Part shown: positions 44,886 through 54,671 of the stretch, piece by piece
Numbering within the stretch: position 1 is the stretch's first letter
How the letters are laid out: each line of letters begins with the position of its first letter
Source: Sterolibacterium sp.
GTDB lineage: Bacteria; Pseudomonadota; Gammaproteobacteria; Burkholderiales; Rhodocyclaceae
Direction of reading: 5' to 3'
DNA: 64,000 nt
Assembly: GCA_028713555.1 (NCBI GenBank)
Contig: JAQTOA010000002.1
Span: 1-64,000 of the forward strand
Notes under the pieces: generated by a model
What the model saw: the letters and a program-made list of their open reading frames with translations, nothing else
Told to the model about the DNA's origin: nothing
The model's database searches: none
Position numbers and translations under genes: made by a program

Positions 44886-46988
44886 ATGGGCATCTTCCTG
44901 CGATTTCTGTTGCTGGTTGCTTCCATTTCCTGTGGTCTTGCGTATGCCGCCGACGGCCGCAACCTTGGGGTACGAGCGACCGCAGTCCGCGTTGCCCTTG
45001 TTATTGGCAATTCATCCTATCCCGGTAGTGCCGCCCTCAAGAACCCGGCCAACGATGCCACAGACGTTGCCGGAAAGTTGAGAAGACTGAACTTCAACGT
45101 CACCCTTAAGACGAATGTTGGCCTGAAGGAAATGCTCCGCGCCCTGACTGCGTTCGGTGACAAGGTGCAACAAGGGAGCGAAGTACTCTTCTTCTATGCT
45201 GGGCACGGCATGCAGGTGCATGGCAAGAACTACTTGATTCCTGTCGACGCGGAGATCAAGAGCGAAGGCTCAGTCAGCAGCGAGGCTGTTGATGTGGACC
45301 AACTTCTCGATAAATTAGCTCAGGCCAGATTGTCAATCGTCATTCTTGATGCATGCCGGAACAATCCCTTCGAGCGACGTTTCCGTGGCAGCGGCCAGGG
45401 TTTGGCACAGATCAATGCGCCCACGGGGACATTGATCGCCTATGCAACGGCACCGGGCAAAGTGGCCTCCGACGGCGAAGGGCGCAATGGCCTATACACG
45501 TCGGAACTGCTGGCCAGCATGGACGTTCCTGGGATCAGGATCGAAGATGTATTCAAGCGCGTCCGCTCCAATGTGGTCAGGAAGAGCAACGAAGCTCAGA
45601 TTCCGTGGGAATCCAGTTCCTTGACTGGCGACTTTTTCTTCATGACAACCGGAGTGGAGAGCGCCCCCGCCATGCAGGCTGCTTCATCGCCATCCGACCC
45701 CACGGCAGTCGAACTGGCTTACTGGAATGGCGTCAAGGACAGTCGCGACACCGATGCTTTCAAGGCCTATCTGGACCAATATCCTGATGGGCGATTCGCG
45801 TCGCTGGCCAAAGTCAGGATGCGCGAGCTGTCGGGCACCCCGCCGGAGGATGGGCAACGCACAAGTGCTACTGATTTCCTGGAAGGCATGTGGGAATACC
45901 AGATGCCCGACAACTACGCCCACGTCCAGGTGTATTGGAATCCCAAGGCGGCACAGTACGAAGCCATCTTGATGCACCACGGAAAGATTTCCCAGTGGGT
46001 GGGCTTCGTGATGGGCGAAGTGGTGTGGAAGGCCAAGCCGACAAGTGACCCCAAGCGCTTACAAGAAAGCCAGTTGACCCGGGTTGGCTCCAATGGCGTT
46101 TCGATCAGCCAGCAATGGCTGGAGGGCGAACTCCATCTCGATCGTTCCAGTCCCGACGAACTCGTAACCTCGTTCGGGAAGCTGAGACGCATCGGGCCAG
46201 GTTCCGGTGCAGGTACCCAGACGGCCGGTCGACAGGAAAAAGGCGTGGTGGAGAGAGCTTTAGCCGGCAGGTGGGTCGCGCAGGACGGAGCAATATACCA
46301 ATTGGCTCAGGATGGTACCCGGCTGACGCTGAGAACCGATAGCCGTCCGATATCCGATGATGAGGTTCGCTCCACCTACACCCTGGTCGGCAACGTTCCG
46401 ATCACCCAACCCAACCATGCGGAATTCCATCTGCTATTGGATGGCAAGCGATTGAGTGGCAGCTGGAATCGCGCGCCGATTCCAGCGGAAAAATGCATCG
46501 TTCCCGCCGCCACCTCTCAGGTCGAAGGCGAGTTGAAGGACAGGGAAGGTACGATGGCACTACGCTACGCGCGGACGAGCTACAAAGCCGCGACCCAACT
46601 GGCCCTTCTGGGAGACGATACTTGCTCCGGGGTGGCCACTCTTGGCACAAAAACCGTCGAAGACGTTCTTTATGGTCCTCTTGGGCGAGGCGGAATTGGT
46701 GGAAGTATCTACGGACTAACCTCGTGGTGGGATGGCGGCATGTCAGCGATCAAGTTCGGCTGGCAGGGGCGTTTGGGTATCCGAGTCCAAGAAGGTTCTT
46801 CGGCGTATCTGGCGGGATTACGAGATAACGATGAAATCCTCGCTATCGATGGCGTATACCTAAAGAACCTCACTGCTGGCGAGGCGATGGTACGACTGCA
46901 TGGTGAGCCGCTCAGCAGCGTCACATTGGAAGTGAAGCGCAAAGACGAAGCAGCACCCGTTTCCTTGAAGGTTCAGCGAGTCGAGTGA
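44886..46988 (+). CDS. Caspase-domain (peptidase C14, metacaspase-like) exported protein with PDZ-like C-terminus
   Basis: 700 residues. N-terminal hydrophobic signal (LRFLLLVASISCGLAYA). Caspase-fold p20-like domain at about 34-255: VALVIGNSSYPGSAALKNPA, catalytic H107 in FFYAGHGMQVHGKNYLIPVD and catalytic C157 in SIVILDACRNNPFERRFRGS. A middle region (about 300-590) of beta-rich repeats around WEYQMPDNYAHVQV is unassigned. The C-terminal ~90 residues (RLGIRVQEGSSAYLAGLRDN, DEILAIDGVYL) resemble a PDZ domain. Prokaryotic caspase-like proteases are usually Arg/Lys-specific; substrate and role here are unknown. No adjacent effector or toxin gene suggests a defence module. Confidence 0.85.
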   Translation: MGIFLRFLLLVASISCGLAYAADGRNLGVRATAVRVALVIGNSSYPGSAALKNPANDATDVAGKLRRLNFNVTLKTNVGLKEMLRALTAFGDKVQQGSEVLFFYAGHGMQVHGKNYLIPVDAEIKSEGSVSSEAVDVDQLLDKLAQARLSIVILDACRNNPFERRFRGSGQGLAQINAPTGTLIAYATAPGKVASDGEGRNGLYTSELLASMDVPGIRIEDVFKRVRSNVVRKSNEAQIPWESSSLTGDFFFMTTGVESAPAMQAASSPSDPTAVELAYWNGVKDSRDTDAFKAYLDQYPDGRFASLAKVRMRELSGTPPEDGQRTSATDFLEGMWEYQMPDNYAHVQVYWNPKAAQYEAILMHHGKISQWVGFVMGEVVWKAKPTSDPKRLQESQLTRVGSNGVSISQQWLEGELHLDRSSPDELVTSFGKLRRIGPGSGAGTQTAGRQEKGVVERALAGRWVAQDGAIYQLAQDGTRLTLRTDSRPISDDEVRSTYTLVGNVPITQPNHAEFHLLLDGKRLSGSWNRAPIPAEKCIVPAATSQVEGELKDREGTMALRYARTSYKAATQLALLGDDTCSGVATLGTKTVEDVLYGPLGRGGIGGSIYGLTSWWDGGMSAIKFGWQGRLGIRVQEGSSAYLAGLRDNDEILAIDGVYLKNLTAGEAMVRLHGEPLSSVTLEVKRKDEAAPVSLKVQRVE

Positions 46989-47308
46989 GCTTAAGCAGGT
47001 ACCGATCGCTAATTGAAGTGGTTCGAAAGAAAGTGAGGCTGATCGTCGTCAAGTGTGCGGCCCATTGCAGACTGAAGTCCCACGCCGGATGAAGGTCCGT
47101 TTTGGCTGAGTTGCGGTAGATCGCTATGTTTGTGCGAAGGTCAGCTATCCGAGGTGCTGCTGACTTTCAATTCGCAGATTCTGGTGACCAGCGACAGACC
47201 TCACCTGGCCGAACTGAGGCAGTCAGTTCGGACTGCCCAAGGCGCTCATTTTCAGCGCTGGATCGCACAACCAATTATCAATCACGAAGATCGGATACCC
47301 AAAAATAC
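46989..47308. other. Convergent intergenic region with a strong hairpin
   Basis: No gene recognised. At 47209-47231 CCGAACTGA-GGCAG-TCAGTTCGG pairs perfectly over nine bases. It lies between the convergent caspase and pirin genes, so it may help end transcription in both directions, although neither side has a long U-tract. Confidence 0.4.
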
Positions 47309-48010
47309 TCAGGCGGCCAGATCGAACACCAGCACCTCGGCATCGGTGCCGTTCGCGAGCGTGATCCGTCGTTCAGCTTCCAGCATGATGGCGTCGCCGC
47401 TGCCGATGCGCTGGCCATTGACCTCCAGCGTGCCGCGCACCAGATGCACATAGGCTTTGCGGGCCGGGTCCAGTGCGAGCTCCGCAGTCTGGTCGCCATC
47501 GAACAGGCCGGCGTAGACCGCCGCATCGGCATGAATCGTGACCGAGCCCTGCGCCCCGTCGGGCGATGCCACCAGCCGCAGGGTGCCCCGCTTCTGTTCG
47601 GCCGGAATGGTTTTCTGCTCATAGCTCGGCGCGATGCCGTTCATGTTCGGCTCGATCCAGATCTGCAGAAAGTGCGTGGTCTGGCCTTCGGCGTGGTTGA
47701 ACTCGCTGTGCGTCACGCCGCTGCCGGCGCTCATGCGCTGCACGTCGCCGGGCGGGATGCCCTCGACGTTGCCGATGCTGTCCTGGTGCGCCAGCTCGCC
47801 CGACAGCACATAGCTGATGATTTCCATGTCGCGGTGACTATGCTTGCCAAAGCCGGTGCCCGGTGCGACGGTGTCCTCGTTGATAACGCGCAGGTTGCCC
47901 CAGCCCATGTGGACCGGGTCGTAATAGCCGGCAAACGAGAACGAGTGATAGCTCTTGAGCCAGCCGTGGTCCGCGTAGCCGCGGTCTTGCGATTTGCGCA
48001 GGGTAATCAT
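47309..48010 (-). CDS. Pirin-family bicupin protein
   Basis: 233 residues, typical for bacterial pirins of the YhhW type. Metal-binding motif FGKHSHRDMEIISYVLSGEL (two His, one Glu) and SAGSGVTHSEFNH for the remaining ligands; GWLKSYHSFSFAGYYDPVHM is the family N-terminus. Some members oxidise quercetin-like flavonoids; others are regulators. ATG 48010 has AGGAGGCC upstream. It follows the VWA protein gene on the same strand (20 bases), so it may be the last gene of the apr transcript. Confidence 0.88.
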   Translation of the reverse strand: MITLRKSQDRGYADHGWLKSYHSFSFAGYYDPVHMGWGNLRVINEDTVAPGTGFGKHSHRDMEIISYVLSGELAHQDSIGNVEGIPPGDVQRMSAGSGVTHSEFNHAEGQTTHFLQIWIEPNMNGIAPSYEQKTIPAEQKRGTLRLVASPDGAQGSVTIHADAAVYAGLFDGDQTAELALDPARKAYVHLVRGTLEVNGQRIGSGDAIMLEAERRITLANGTDAEVLVFDLAA

Positions 48011-48030
48011 GGATCGGCCTCCTTTTCCTG

Positions 48031-50118
48031 TCAGCTTGCCAGTCGTCGATAGATGTCGGCGACCTTCAGCGGCAGTTTCTTTACATCGTCCAATACCGTG
48101 TAGCCTGCAGCCCCGTACATGTGCGCCAGATAATCCGCGCCATGCCGGTCGATCGTGATGCAGTAGCTGCGCACCCCCTGTTCGCGCGCTTCCTGCAAGG
48201 CGCGGCGGGTGTCCTCGATGCCATAGTGACCCCGGTATTCGTCGCCGAAATCGTCCGGGCGGCCGTCCGACAAAGTGACCAGCAGCCGGTGGCGAGCGGG
48301 CTGGCGCAGCAACAGCCGCGTCAGATGGCGGATCGCCACGCCCATGCGCGTGTAATCCTTGGCTTCGACTGCCGCGATGCGGGCGCGCACGGCATCGTCA
48401 TAGCGCTCGGCGAAATGCTTGATGCGGTAGATGTCGCAGCGGGTGCGCGTCCACCCCGAGAATCCGCAAATGGCATAGGCATCGCCGAGCGACTCCAGCG
48501 CTTCGCAGAGCATCACCAGCGCTTCGCGCTCGGCATCATTGACCCAGCCTTTGGTCGAGCCGCTCATGTCGACCATGAACATCGCCGCCAGCGAGCGCTG
48601 GTTGCGAATCCGCTGGCAGAACAGGCGGGCGGAAGGCTCGCAGCCGGCCCTGCGGTCGCCCAGGGCATCGACCATGGCGTCGAGATCGATCTCCTCGCCT
48701 TCGGGCTGCCGCCCGAGCATGCGATTCTCGCCGCGCAGCATCTCGAAGCGCCGGCGGATCTGGCGGATCAGGGCAGCATGGCGCGCCTTGACGGCGCCGA
48801 CATAGTCGGCCGCGCCGGCCGGCACATCGGCTTCGAATACATGGCACCAGTCGTGCCGGTAGGCCTTGCGCCGGTAATCCCATTCATCATAGCGACAATC
48901 CGGTTCGAGTTGGCTGGCGAGGGTTTCGGCATCGCCCTTGAGCGCGGTGGCCTGCCAAACTCCCGGCCCGGCCGGAAGCAGGCACTCCGGCGGCACTTCA
49001 CCGAGATCCTGCAGCAAGGACTGCGCCGCCGCACGCGCTTCGGGCGGCAAGGCAGACACTTTTTCGGCTAAATTGATTTCTGCCGCACCGCCTTCCGCAG
49101 CCAGTTGAGCCATGACCTCATCGCGCTGCCCCGGATGGCCGGCGCTCCCCTTGAGCGCATGAATCGCTCGACTTAGAATTTCCTTGTGCCGGGCAATTCG
49201 CTCGGCACGCACGCGCAAGGCTATTGCCGGATCGATGCGCACGGCGTGCGGCAAGTGCGGCGCCTCAGCGCTCCCCCGCATGCATTCGGCCAAGCAGGCC
49301 AGCGTGTCGGCCAGTGTCGCATCTGCTTGGTAGAGGCGTACCAGCAGTGGCTCCAGTGACGGCGGCCAGAGGCCGCGCACGGCGGCAATCTCGGCGCCGA
49401 GACCGGGCAACTCGTTGGTAACTCTCGCTTCCAGACGCACCGACTCGAGCGCCGCCAGCCATTGCAAGGCGCGTTCCTGATCCTCCGTGCCCTGCCAAGG
49501 CGCCAGCGCCGCATCAAGGTCGCAGTGCGCCGAGCCGAAGGTGCCGAAGCGCGCTTGCGCCCAGAGCATGGTCGCCAGAGTCTTGTAGAGCTTGCGGTTG
49601 GCCCCGGCCTGCGGCTGGGCGTCGAGCTGTCCCGGCAGATAGAGGGTATCCGTATCGGTCCAGGCATCGGCGCCGCTGGCGCTGATACTCAGCCCCAGCG
49701 GACGGCCGGAAAGGCCTTGCAGAAACCGTGACAGCCGCGCTTCGATTTCGGCAAACTTCACGACCGGCCTGTCGCCGTCCAGCTTGAGGCGAAAACCCTC
49801 AAGATCACGCAATACTTCCATCGCCGCGCGGCCGCCATCGCGGTCGAAGGCATCCAGGCCGGCCAGCACCCAGGCGTCGAAACTCGCGTCGTCGAGCATG
49901 ACGAATGCTTGGGGCGCCAGGGTGGCGATCAGGTAGCCGATTTCGGCGTAGGTCTGGGCGGCGACGGCCACCCAGTCGAGGAGCTTTTCCTGTTGTACCC
50001 GGGGTAGCGCCTCCAGGCCCTCGGCAATGCCGGTAGCGGAGCGATGCGAGTGAGACGCGAACAGCACGGCGTCGAGGCGCGCCTCGAGTTCGGCGGCGAA
50101 CAGGCGTCGCTCGCTCAC
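48031..50118 (-). CDS. CbbO/NorD-type VWA-domain protein
   Basis: 695 residues, soluble. A C-terminal von Willebrand factor A domain (about 500-690) has the MIDAS motif AAMFMVDMSGSTKGWVNDAE plus LVTLSDGRPDDFGDEYRGHY. The helical N-terminal two-thirds is the CbbO/NorD part. With a MoxR ATPase (next gene, 15 bases) these act as enzyme activases, remodelling Rubisco (CbbQO) or nitric oxide reductase (NorQD). Neither cbbLM nor norCB is present here; the co-directional aprBA genes suggest APS reductase or an unlinked enzyme as client. Function by context only. Confidence 0.85.
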   Translation of the reverse strand: MSERRLFAAELEARLDAVLFASHSHRSATGIAEGLEALPRVQQEKLLDWVAVAAQTYAEIGYLIATLAPQAFVMLDDASFDAWVLAGLDAFDRDGGRAAMEVLRDLEGFRLKLDGDRPVVKFAEIEARLSRFLQGLSGRPLGLSISASGADAWTDTDTLYLPGQLDAQPQAGANRKLYKTLATMLWAQARFGTFGSAHCDLDAALAPWQGTEDQERALQWLAALESVRLEARVTNELPGLGAEIAAVRGLWPPSLEPLLVRLYQADATLADTLACLAECMRGSAEAPHLPHAVRIDPAIALRVRAERIARHKEILSRAIHALKGSAGHPGQRDEVMAQLAAEGGAAEINLAEKVSALPPEARAAAQSLLQDLGEVPPECLLPAGPGVWQATALKGDAETLASQLEPDCRYDEWDYRRKAYRHDWCHVFEADVPAGAADYVGAVKARHAALIRQIRRRFEMLRGENRMLGRQPEGEEIDLDAMVDALGDRRAGCEPSARLFCQRIRNQRSLAAMFMVDMSGSTKGWVNDAEREALVMLCEALESLGDAYAICGFSGWTRTRCDIYRIKHFAERYDDAVRARIAAVEAKDYTRMGVAIRHLTRLLLRQPARHRLLVTLSDGRPDDFGDEYRGHYGIEDTRRALQEAREQGVRSYCITIDRHGADYLAHMYGAAGYTVLDDVKKLPLKVADIYRRLAS

Positions 50119-50133
50119 CGTCTTCGGCAGAGC

Positions 50134-50940
50134 TTAAAAGACGGCCCGGACCAGGTCATCGAGCGTGTCCGTCATGTCGGCGTCATCGCTGAGCGCGCGC
50201 GCCACGGCGGCGGTACAAGCCTGCTCGGGTGCGATGCCGGCCGCCATGAGCTGCGCCGCATGGATCAGCAGGCGTGTGCTGGCGCCTTCGTCCAGCCCGG
50301 CCCCCTTGAGATTGCGGGTCAGTTCGCCGAGCTTGACGAGTCGTCGCGCAATGTCGGCATCGACGCCGCCTTCGCGGGCCACGATGCCGGCTTCGACCGC
50401 AGCTTCCGGATAGTCGAAGTCGAGCGCGACAAAGCGCTGCCGCGTGCTCGGCTTGATTTCCTTCAACACGCTCTGATAGCCGGGGTTGTAGGAAATCACC
50501 AGCATGAAGCCGGCCGGAGCCGGCACCAGTTCGCCGCGCTTGTCCACGGCCAGGACTCTGCGCGCGTCAGCCAGCGGGTGGATCACCACGATGGTGTCTT
50601 TGCGCGCCTCGACAATCTCATCCAGATAACAGATGGCGCCGGCACGCACGGCGGCGGTCAGCGGACCGTCCACCCAGACTGTCTCGTTGCCGACGATCAG
50701 GTAGCGGCCGACCAGATCGGCCGTGGTCAGGTCGTCGTGGCAGGCCACCGTGACCAGCGGGCGTTTCAGGCGCCAGGCCATGTATTCGACAAAGCGCGTC
50801 TTGCCGCAACCGGTCGGTCCCTTCAGCAGCACCGGCAAGCGCTGGGCATGGGCGGCCTCGAACAGGGTGACTTCCTCGGCTATCGACTGATAGTAGGGTT
50901 CCGTGTCGATGTGCGCGAGCTGCGTGGCAAGAGCTTCCAT
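50134..50940 (-). CDS. MoxR-family AAA+ ATPase (CbbQ/NirQ/NorQ-like)
   Basis: 268 residues. Walker [21 protein letters not shown] (about 37-56), Walker [21 protein letters not shown], sensor [20 protein letters not shown], and the CbbQ/NirQ C-terminal domain. Hexameric ATPases of this group act with VWA partners to activate metalloenzymes or Rubisco; the partner here is the following gene. Encoded directly after the YkgJ-like gene (eight bases), indicating one operon with aprBA. Confidence 0.9.
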   Translation of the reverse strand: MEALATQLAHIDTEPYYQSIAEEVTLFEAAHAQRLPVLLKGPTGCGKTRFVEYMAWRLKRPLVTVACHDDLTTADLVGRYLIVGNETVWVDGPLTAAVRAGAICYLDEIVEARKDTIVVIHPLADARRVLAVDKRGELVPAPAGFMLVISYNPGYQSVLKEIKPSTRQRFVALDFDYPEAAVEAGIVAREGGVDADIARRLVKLGELTRNLKGAGLDEGASTRLLIHAAQLMAAGIAPEQACTAAVARALSDDADMTDTLDDLVRAVF

Positions 50941-50948
50941 GCGTAGGC

Positions 50949-51839
50949 TTACTCCTGATCGCCGTACATCTCACGCTCTTCGCGCGCCATTCGGTCGGCA
51001 GCTTCGGTTTCCAGGCGGCGCTGTTTTTCCACCAGACGTTCGCGGCGCTGCTCCACCGAATCAGCATGTATGGCAATCGACATTTCGCCGAACAATACCT
51101 GGCGCAAGAAACGGAAAGCGAACAACATCAGACCCTGGTCGTCACTGAGTAGCTGGGATTTCTCATCCTCGGCAAACGCATAGACCTCGTTGAAGCCATC
51201 GCTGGCCACAAAGCCGCGGAACCGATCGAGGTCGTAGCAGGCCATGAAGAACAATTGCCGGCTGCGCTGCGAGGGTTTGCCGATGCTCGGACCCGAAGAC
51301 TTCTTCTTCAGGATCAGCTGACGCCAGCCGCGCGCGAGTTCGTCGTATTCTTCGAGCCCCTGCTCGCTGCGGTATTCGTCGATGCTCAGGCGGCGCGGCT
51401 CCTGGTGGCCGAGGCAGTGATCTTCCTTGACCAAGGCATACGAGTCCCGATCCACATACTCGTCCTGGCGCCGCATCGACAACAGCGCGACCGGATAGTA
51501 GCGGCAGGCGGTGGGACGGTCGGCGTAAACGCCGCATCCCTCGGGCTGCATGAACTGGCAGGCGGTACCCCCCTCAACCGGACGCAGCTTGACGCCGGCA
51601 ATGCTGTCCAGCTCCATCTCATAAGGCAGGGTGTGCTTTTGCAGGAATTCCGTGGAGCTGATGCCAAGCCGCTGCTTGAGGCGCAGGATATCGTAAGGTG
51701 TCAGGGAAATGTCGATATTGCCGCAGCAAACGTTCCAGCAGGCGATGCCCTTCCTGCACTGGAACTGGATGGTCTTGCCGCCATCGAAAGTTTCGGGCAG
51801 GACGGGGCTGGTTGGAAACGGGGCTTCGGATGGGGTCAT
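50949..51839 (-). CDS. YkgJ-family cysteine-cluster protein
   Basis: 296 residues. The N-terminal ~150 residues hold the YkgJ Cys pattern: [44 protein letters not shown]. Such proteins are thought to bind zinc or an Fe-S centre; no biochemical role is fixed. The C-terminal ~100 residues are charged and helical ([20 protein letters not shown]). It lies between aprA and the MoxR ATPase in the same direction, and may serve maturation of the APS reductase Fe-S or flavin cofactors; this is inference. Confidence 0.82.
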   Translation of the reverse strand: MTPSEAPFPTSPVLPETFDGGKTIQFQCRKGIACWNVCCGNIDISLTPYDILRLKQRLGISSTEFLQKHTLPYEMELDSIAGVKLRPVEGGTACQFMQPEGCGVYADRPTACRYYPVALLSMRRQDEYVDRDSYALVKEDHCLGHQEPRRLSIDEYRSEQGLEEYDELARGWRQLILKKKSSGPSIGKPSQRSRQLFFMACYDLDRFRGFVASDGFNEVYAFAEDEKSQLLSDDQGLMLFAFRFLRQVLFGEMSIAIHADSVEQRRERLVEKQRRLETEAADRMAREEREMYGDQE

Positions 51840-51920
51840 GGATATTCTCGTCTAAAAACGCACCGGGCGCCCCAAGGGACGCCCGGCAATTACATCACAA
51901 AACGGCTTGCGCGTTAAAGC

Positions 51921-53954
51921 TTAATGCGCGGCGGCCTTGAACAGCTTGGACTTGTCCACCAGGTCGACGTGCTTGCGCTTGAAGCAGGTCCACTTGTGGG
52001 TGGTCTTGTCATACACCGAGTTCACGAAGCAATGCCAATTCTTCTCGTCCACGAAGTTCTTGTCGGTGCGATAGTAGAAGCCCGGATAACGCGACTCTTC
52101 GCGGAACTGGATGTGCTTCATGTGCGCTTCGGCGGTGATGATGCGATGGTAATTTTCCCAGGCGCGCAACAACTCATGCAGATCCTTGGCGCGCATCTTC
52201 AGCGCGTCTTCCTTGAGCAACTCGAGCTTTTCCTCGGCGACCGCCAGCATCTTGTCGTTGGTGTTGTAATAAGTAGAGCAACCGGCGACATATTCGTCCA
52301 TGATTTTCTGCAAACGCATCTGCAGCATCTTGGGCGTAATGTAATGCGGATTGACGTCGATCGCCGTACTGTAGTCCTTGTGCTCAAGGAAGGTGCGCAC
52401 CGGTTTGTAGATTTCCTCGGCCAAAGCTGCGGCGGTGGTCGCCAACTCGGGCTTGTAGTCCTTGTGGTCGACCGCATACTTGACCATCGCCTTGGCGGCC
52501 AGGCGGCCTTCGGCATGCGAGCCGGAGGAGAACTTGTGGCCGGAAGCGCCGACGCCGTCGCCGGCGGTAAACAAACCCTTGACCGTGGTCATCGAGCGAT
52601 AGCCCCAGCTCCAGCCGCGCGGCAGATGCGCCGGCACGCCGTCATATTCGCCGTCGGCGGCAGTCGGTGCGCCGAGATCCTCGGGACCGGATACCCAGAT
52701 GCCGCAGCAGCCGGAGTGCGAACCGAGCAGATAGGGCTCGGTCGGCATCAGCTCGGACATCTTCTTTTCCGGCTCGACGTTTTCGCCGACCCAGATGCCG
52801 CACTGGCCAACGCACATGTCGAGGAAATCTTCCCAGGCTTCGGCTTCGAGGTGCTTGACTTCCTTTGGCGTCAGCGTCTCGCGCAAAACGGCCAGCGCCG
52901 ACACGGTGTCCATGTAGATCGGCCCGCGGCCTTCCTTCATCTCGTGCAGCATCAGATGATTGCGCAGGCAGGAAGCGGGCACGGCCGCCTGCCCATAGGG
53001 CGGATAGTCGTTCAGCATCTCCTTGTTCCTGACCATGTAGTCTTCGCCATAGGCGTTGATCGCCTTGGCCTTGAACAGCAGGAACCAGGCGCCGACCGGC
53101 CCATAGCCATCCTTGAAGCGGGCCGGCACGAAACGGTTTTCCATCATGGTCATCTCGGCGCCGGCTTCGGCGGCCATCGCATAAGTGCTGCCGGCGTTCC
53201 ACACCGGATACCAGGCGCGCCCCGCGCCTTCGCCGACGGAACGCGGCCGGAACAGATTCACGCAGCCGCCGGCGGCGAGCAGCACCGCCTTGGCCTTGTA
53301 GATGTGAATGGTATTGTCGCGAACCGAGAAGCCGACTGCCCCGGCAATGCGCGAGGGATCGTTCTTGTCATTGACCAGCTTGACGATGAAAATGCGCTCC
53401 TCGATGCGCGCCAGGCCCAACGCCTTCTTGGCGGCCTCGGCGACGATCCACTTGTAGGATTCACCGTTGATCATGATCTGCCACTTGCCCGAGCGCACCG
53501 GCTTGCCGCCGTCCTTGAGCGCCGGGATGCCTTCGCGCATGGCTTCGGCGCCATCGTGGCGGACGCCATCGGTGTCGGTTTTCCAGATCGGCAGGCCCCA
53601 TTCCTCGAACAGATGCACCGAGTCATCAACCACCCGGCCGAGATCATAGGCCAGATCGTCGCGGGTAATGCCCATCAGGTCATTCGAGATCATGCGGGTG
53701 TAATCGGCGGGATCGAGATCCGGACCGATGTAGGTATTGATCGCCGAAAGGCCCTGGGCGACAGCACCGGAGCGGTCCATCGCGGCCTTGTCGACCAGTT
53801 TGATCTTGAGTTCGGTGCCCGATTCGGCCTTGACCGCCTCGGCCCAGCGCATGACTTCGTAAGCGGCGCCGCATGAGGCCATGCCGCCGCCGATAATCAG
53901 AATATCGAGTTCTTCCTCGACGATAGTTGGGTTGTCGAAAGTTCCTTGGGCCAT
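51921..53954 (-). CDS. aprA: Adenylylsulfate (APS) reductase alpha subunit
   Basis: 677 residues, FAD protein interconverting APS and sulfite plus AMP. FAD-binding loop LDILIIGGGMASCGAAYEVM (about 17-36); further diagnostic blocks RSGAVAQGLSAINTYIG, GCVNLFRPRSVGEGAGRAWY, GSHSGCCGIWVSGPEDLGAP and TAGDGVGASGHKFSSGSHAE. In a betaproteobacterium it most likely runs in the oxidative direction. The track start (GTG 53963) overlaps the ribosome site; ATG 53954 (MAQGTFDN) has AGGAG at proper spacing. 21 bases after aprB. No sat, aprM or qmo genes in the window. Confidence 0.95.
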   Translation of the reverse strand: MAQGTFDNPTIVEEELDILIIGGGMASCGAAYEVMRWAEAVKAESGTELKIKLVDKAAMDRSGAVAQGLSAINTYIGPDLDPADYTRMISNDLMGITRDDLAYDLGRVVDDSVHLFEEWGLPIWKTDTDGVRHDGAEAMREGIPALKDGGKPVRSGKWQIMINGESYKWIVAEAAKKALGLARIEERIFIVKLVNDKNDPSRIAGAVGFSVRDNTIHIYKAKAVLLAAGGCVNLFRPRSVGEGAGRAWYPVWNAGSTYAMAAEAGAEMTMMENRFVPARFKDGYGPVGAWFLLFKAKAINAYGEDYMVRNKEMLNDYPPYGQAAVPASCLRNHLMLHEMKEGRGPIYMDTVSALAVLRETLTPKEVKHLEAEAWEDFLDMCVGQCGIWVGENVEPEKKMSELMPTEPYLLGSHSGCCGIWVSGPEDLGAPTAADGEYDGVPAHLPRGWSWGYRSMTTVKGLFTAGDGVGASGHKFSSGSHAEGRLAAKAMVKYAVDHKDYKPELATTAAALAEEIYKPVRTFLEHKDYSTAIDVNPHYITPKMLQMRLQKIMDEYVAGCSTYYNTNDKMLAVAEEKLELLKEDALKMRAKDLHELLRAWENYHRIITAEAHMKHIQFREESRYPGFYYRTDKNFVDEKNWHCFVNSVYDKTTHKWTCFKRKHVDLVDKSKLFKAAAH

Positions 53955-53975
53955 TTCATTCACTCCTAAATAAGC

Positions 53976-54452
53976 TTACTTGACGCGGATCAGTTCTTCG
54001 GGCTTGCCGGTGCGATAGCCGTTCATCGTGGTGCCGGTAAACATGCCGGCCGTGCCGAGCTCGGCCAGCTTCGGCATGGGCTTGCCGCCGAACGGGTCGA
54101 CGGAACCTTCCGAGGTGGTGCGAATCGGAAACTTGAAGCGCTTCAGCGTACCGTTCCTGAACTTGACGGTCCACATGATGGTATCGGAACCGCGCAGGGG
54201 CTGAACCGAGCCGCCCAGCGGCACGATGTCGGCATAGTGGCGAACTTCGATGGCATTCTGTGGGCAGATCTTGACGCAGGAATAGCACTCCCAGCACTGT
54301 TCCGGCTCCTGGTTCCAAGCTTTCATGGCATGGCCGGTCTCCGAACCGTCCTTGTCCAGTTTCATCAGGTCGTGCGGGCAGATGTACATGCAAGCGGTCT
54401 TGTCCTGGCCCTTGCAACCGTCGCATTTTTCAGTGCGTACATAGGTTGGCAT
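53976..54452 (-). CDS. aprB: APS reductase beta subunit
   Basis: 158 residues. Two ferredoxin-type [4Fe-4S] motifs: CDGCKGQDKTACMYICPHDL (10-29) and CWECYSCVKICPQNAIEVRH (about 53-72), followed by the beta-sheet tail (DTIMWTVKFRNGTLKRFKFP) that wraps AprA. Passes electrons between the FAD of AprA and the membrane acceptor. AAGGAGTAAT upstream of ATG. First certain gene of the minus-strand apr run. Confidence 0.96.
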   Translation of the reverse strand: MPTYVRTEKCDGCKGQDKTACMYICPHDLMKLDKDGSETGHAMKAWNQEPEQCWECYSCVKICPQNAIEVRHYADIVPLGGSVQPLRGSDTIMWTVKFRNGTLKRFKFPIRTTSEGSVDPFGGKPMPKLAELGTAGMFTGTTMNGYRTGKPEELIRVK

Positions 54453-54491
54453 TGTTATTACTCCTTAGGTGATAACGACAAAAGCGAAACC

Positions 54492-54671
54492 TCAATGTGC
54501 TGGATGTCCGGATAACTTCACTCCAACTTTCTCATGCTCGGCCATGCCGGCGTAATACGCACGCAAGATCTCCAGGACTTCCGGACGACTGAATTCGCTC
54601 GGCACGGCCTGGGCTTTGGAAAACGATTGGAATCGGCCAGAACAGTTCTGGCCTGAGATCTTTGTCGCCAT
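54492..54671 (-). CDS. Possible 59-residue protein ahead of aprB
   Basis: An open frame ending 39 bases before aprB. Its last half (SEFSRPEVLEILRAYYAGMA, EHEKVGVKLSGHPAH) looks helical and protein-like, but ATG 54671 has no ribosome site and I recognise no family. It could be a small apr-linked protein, the tail of a decayed gene or a chance frame. The remaining bases to 54939 (AT-rich TATTTGTTTATTGG..) show no other gene and likely hold the apr promoter. Confidence 0.25.
   Translation of the reverse strand: MATKISGQNCSGRFQSFSKAQAVPSEFSRPEVLEILRAYYAGMAEHEKVGVKLSGHPAH

Noticed and set aside
44886-46988. A caspase-based antiphage defence system
   Set aside because: No gasdermin, CBASS, Avs, type III CRISPR or toxin partner gene is adjacent, and the protein carries an export signal.
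51924-53876. 650-codon plus-strand ORF opposite aprA
   Set aside because: Antisense shadow of aprA; the aprA frame has all FAD-binding and APS reductase blocks.
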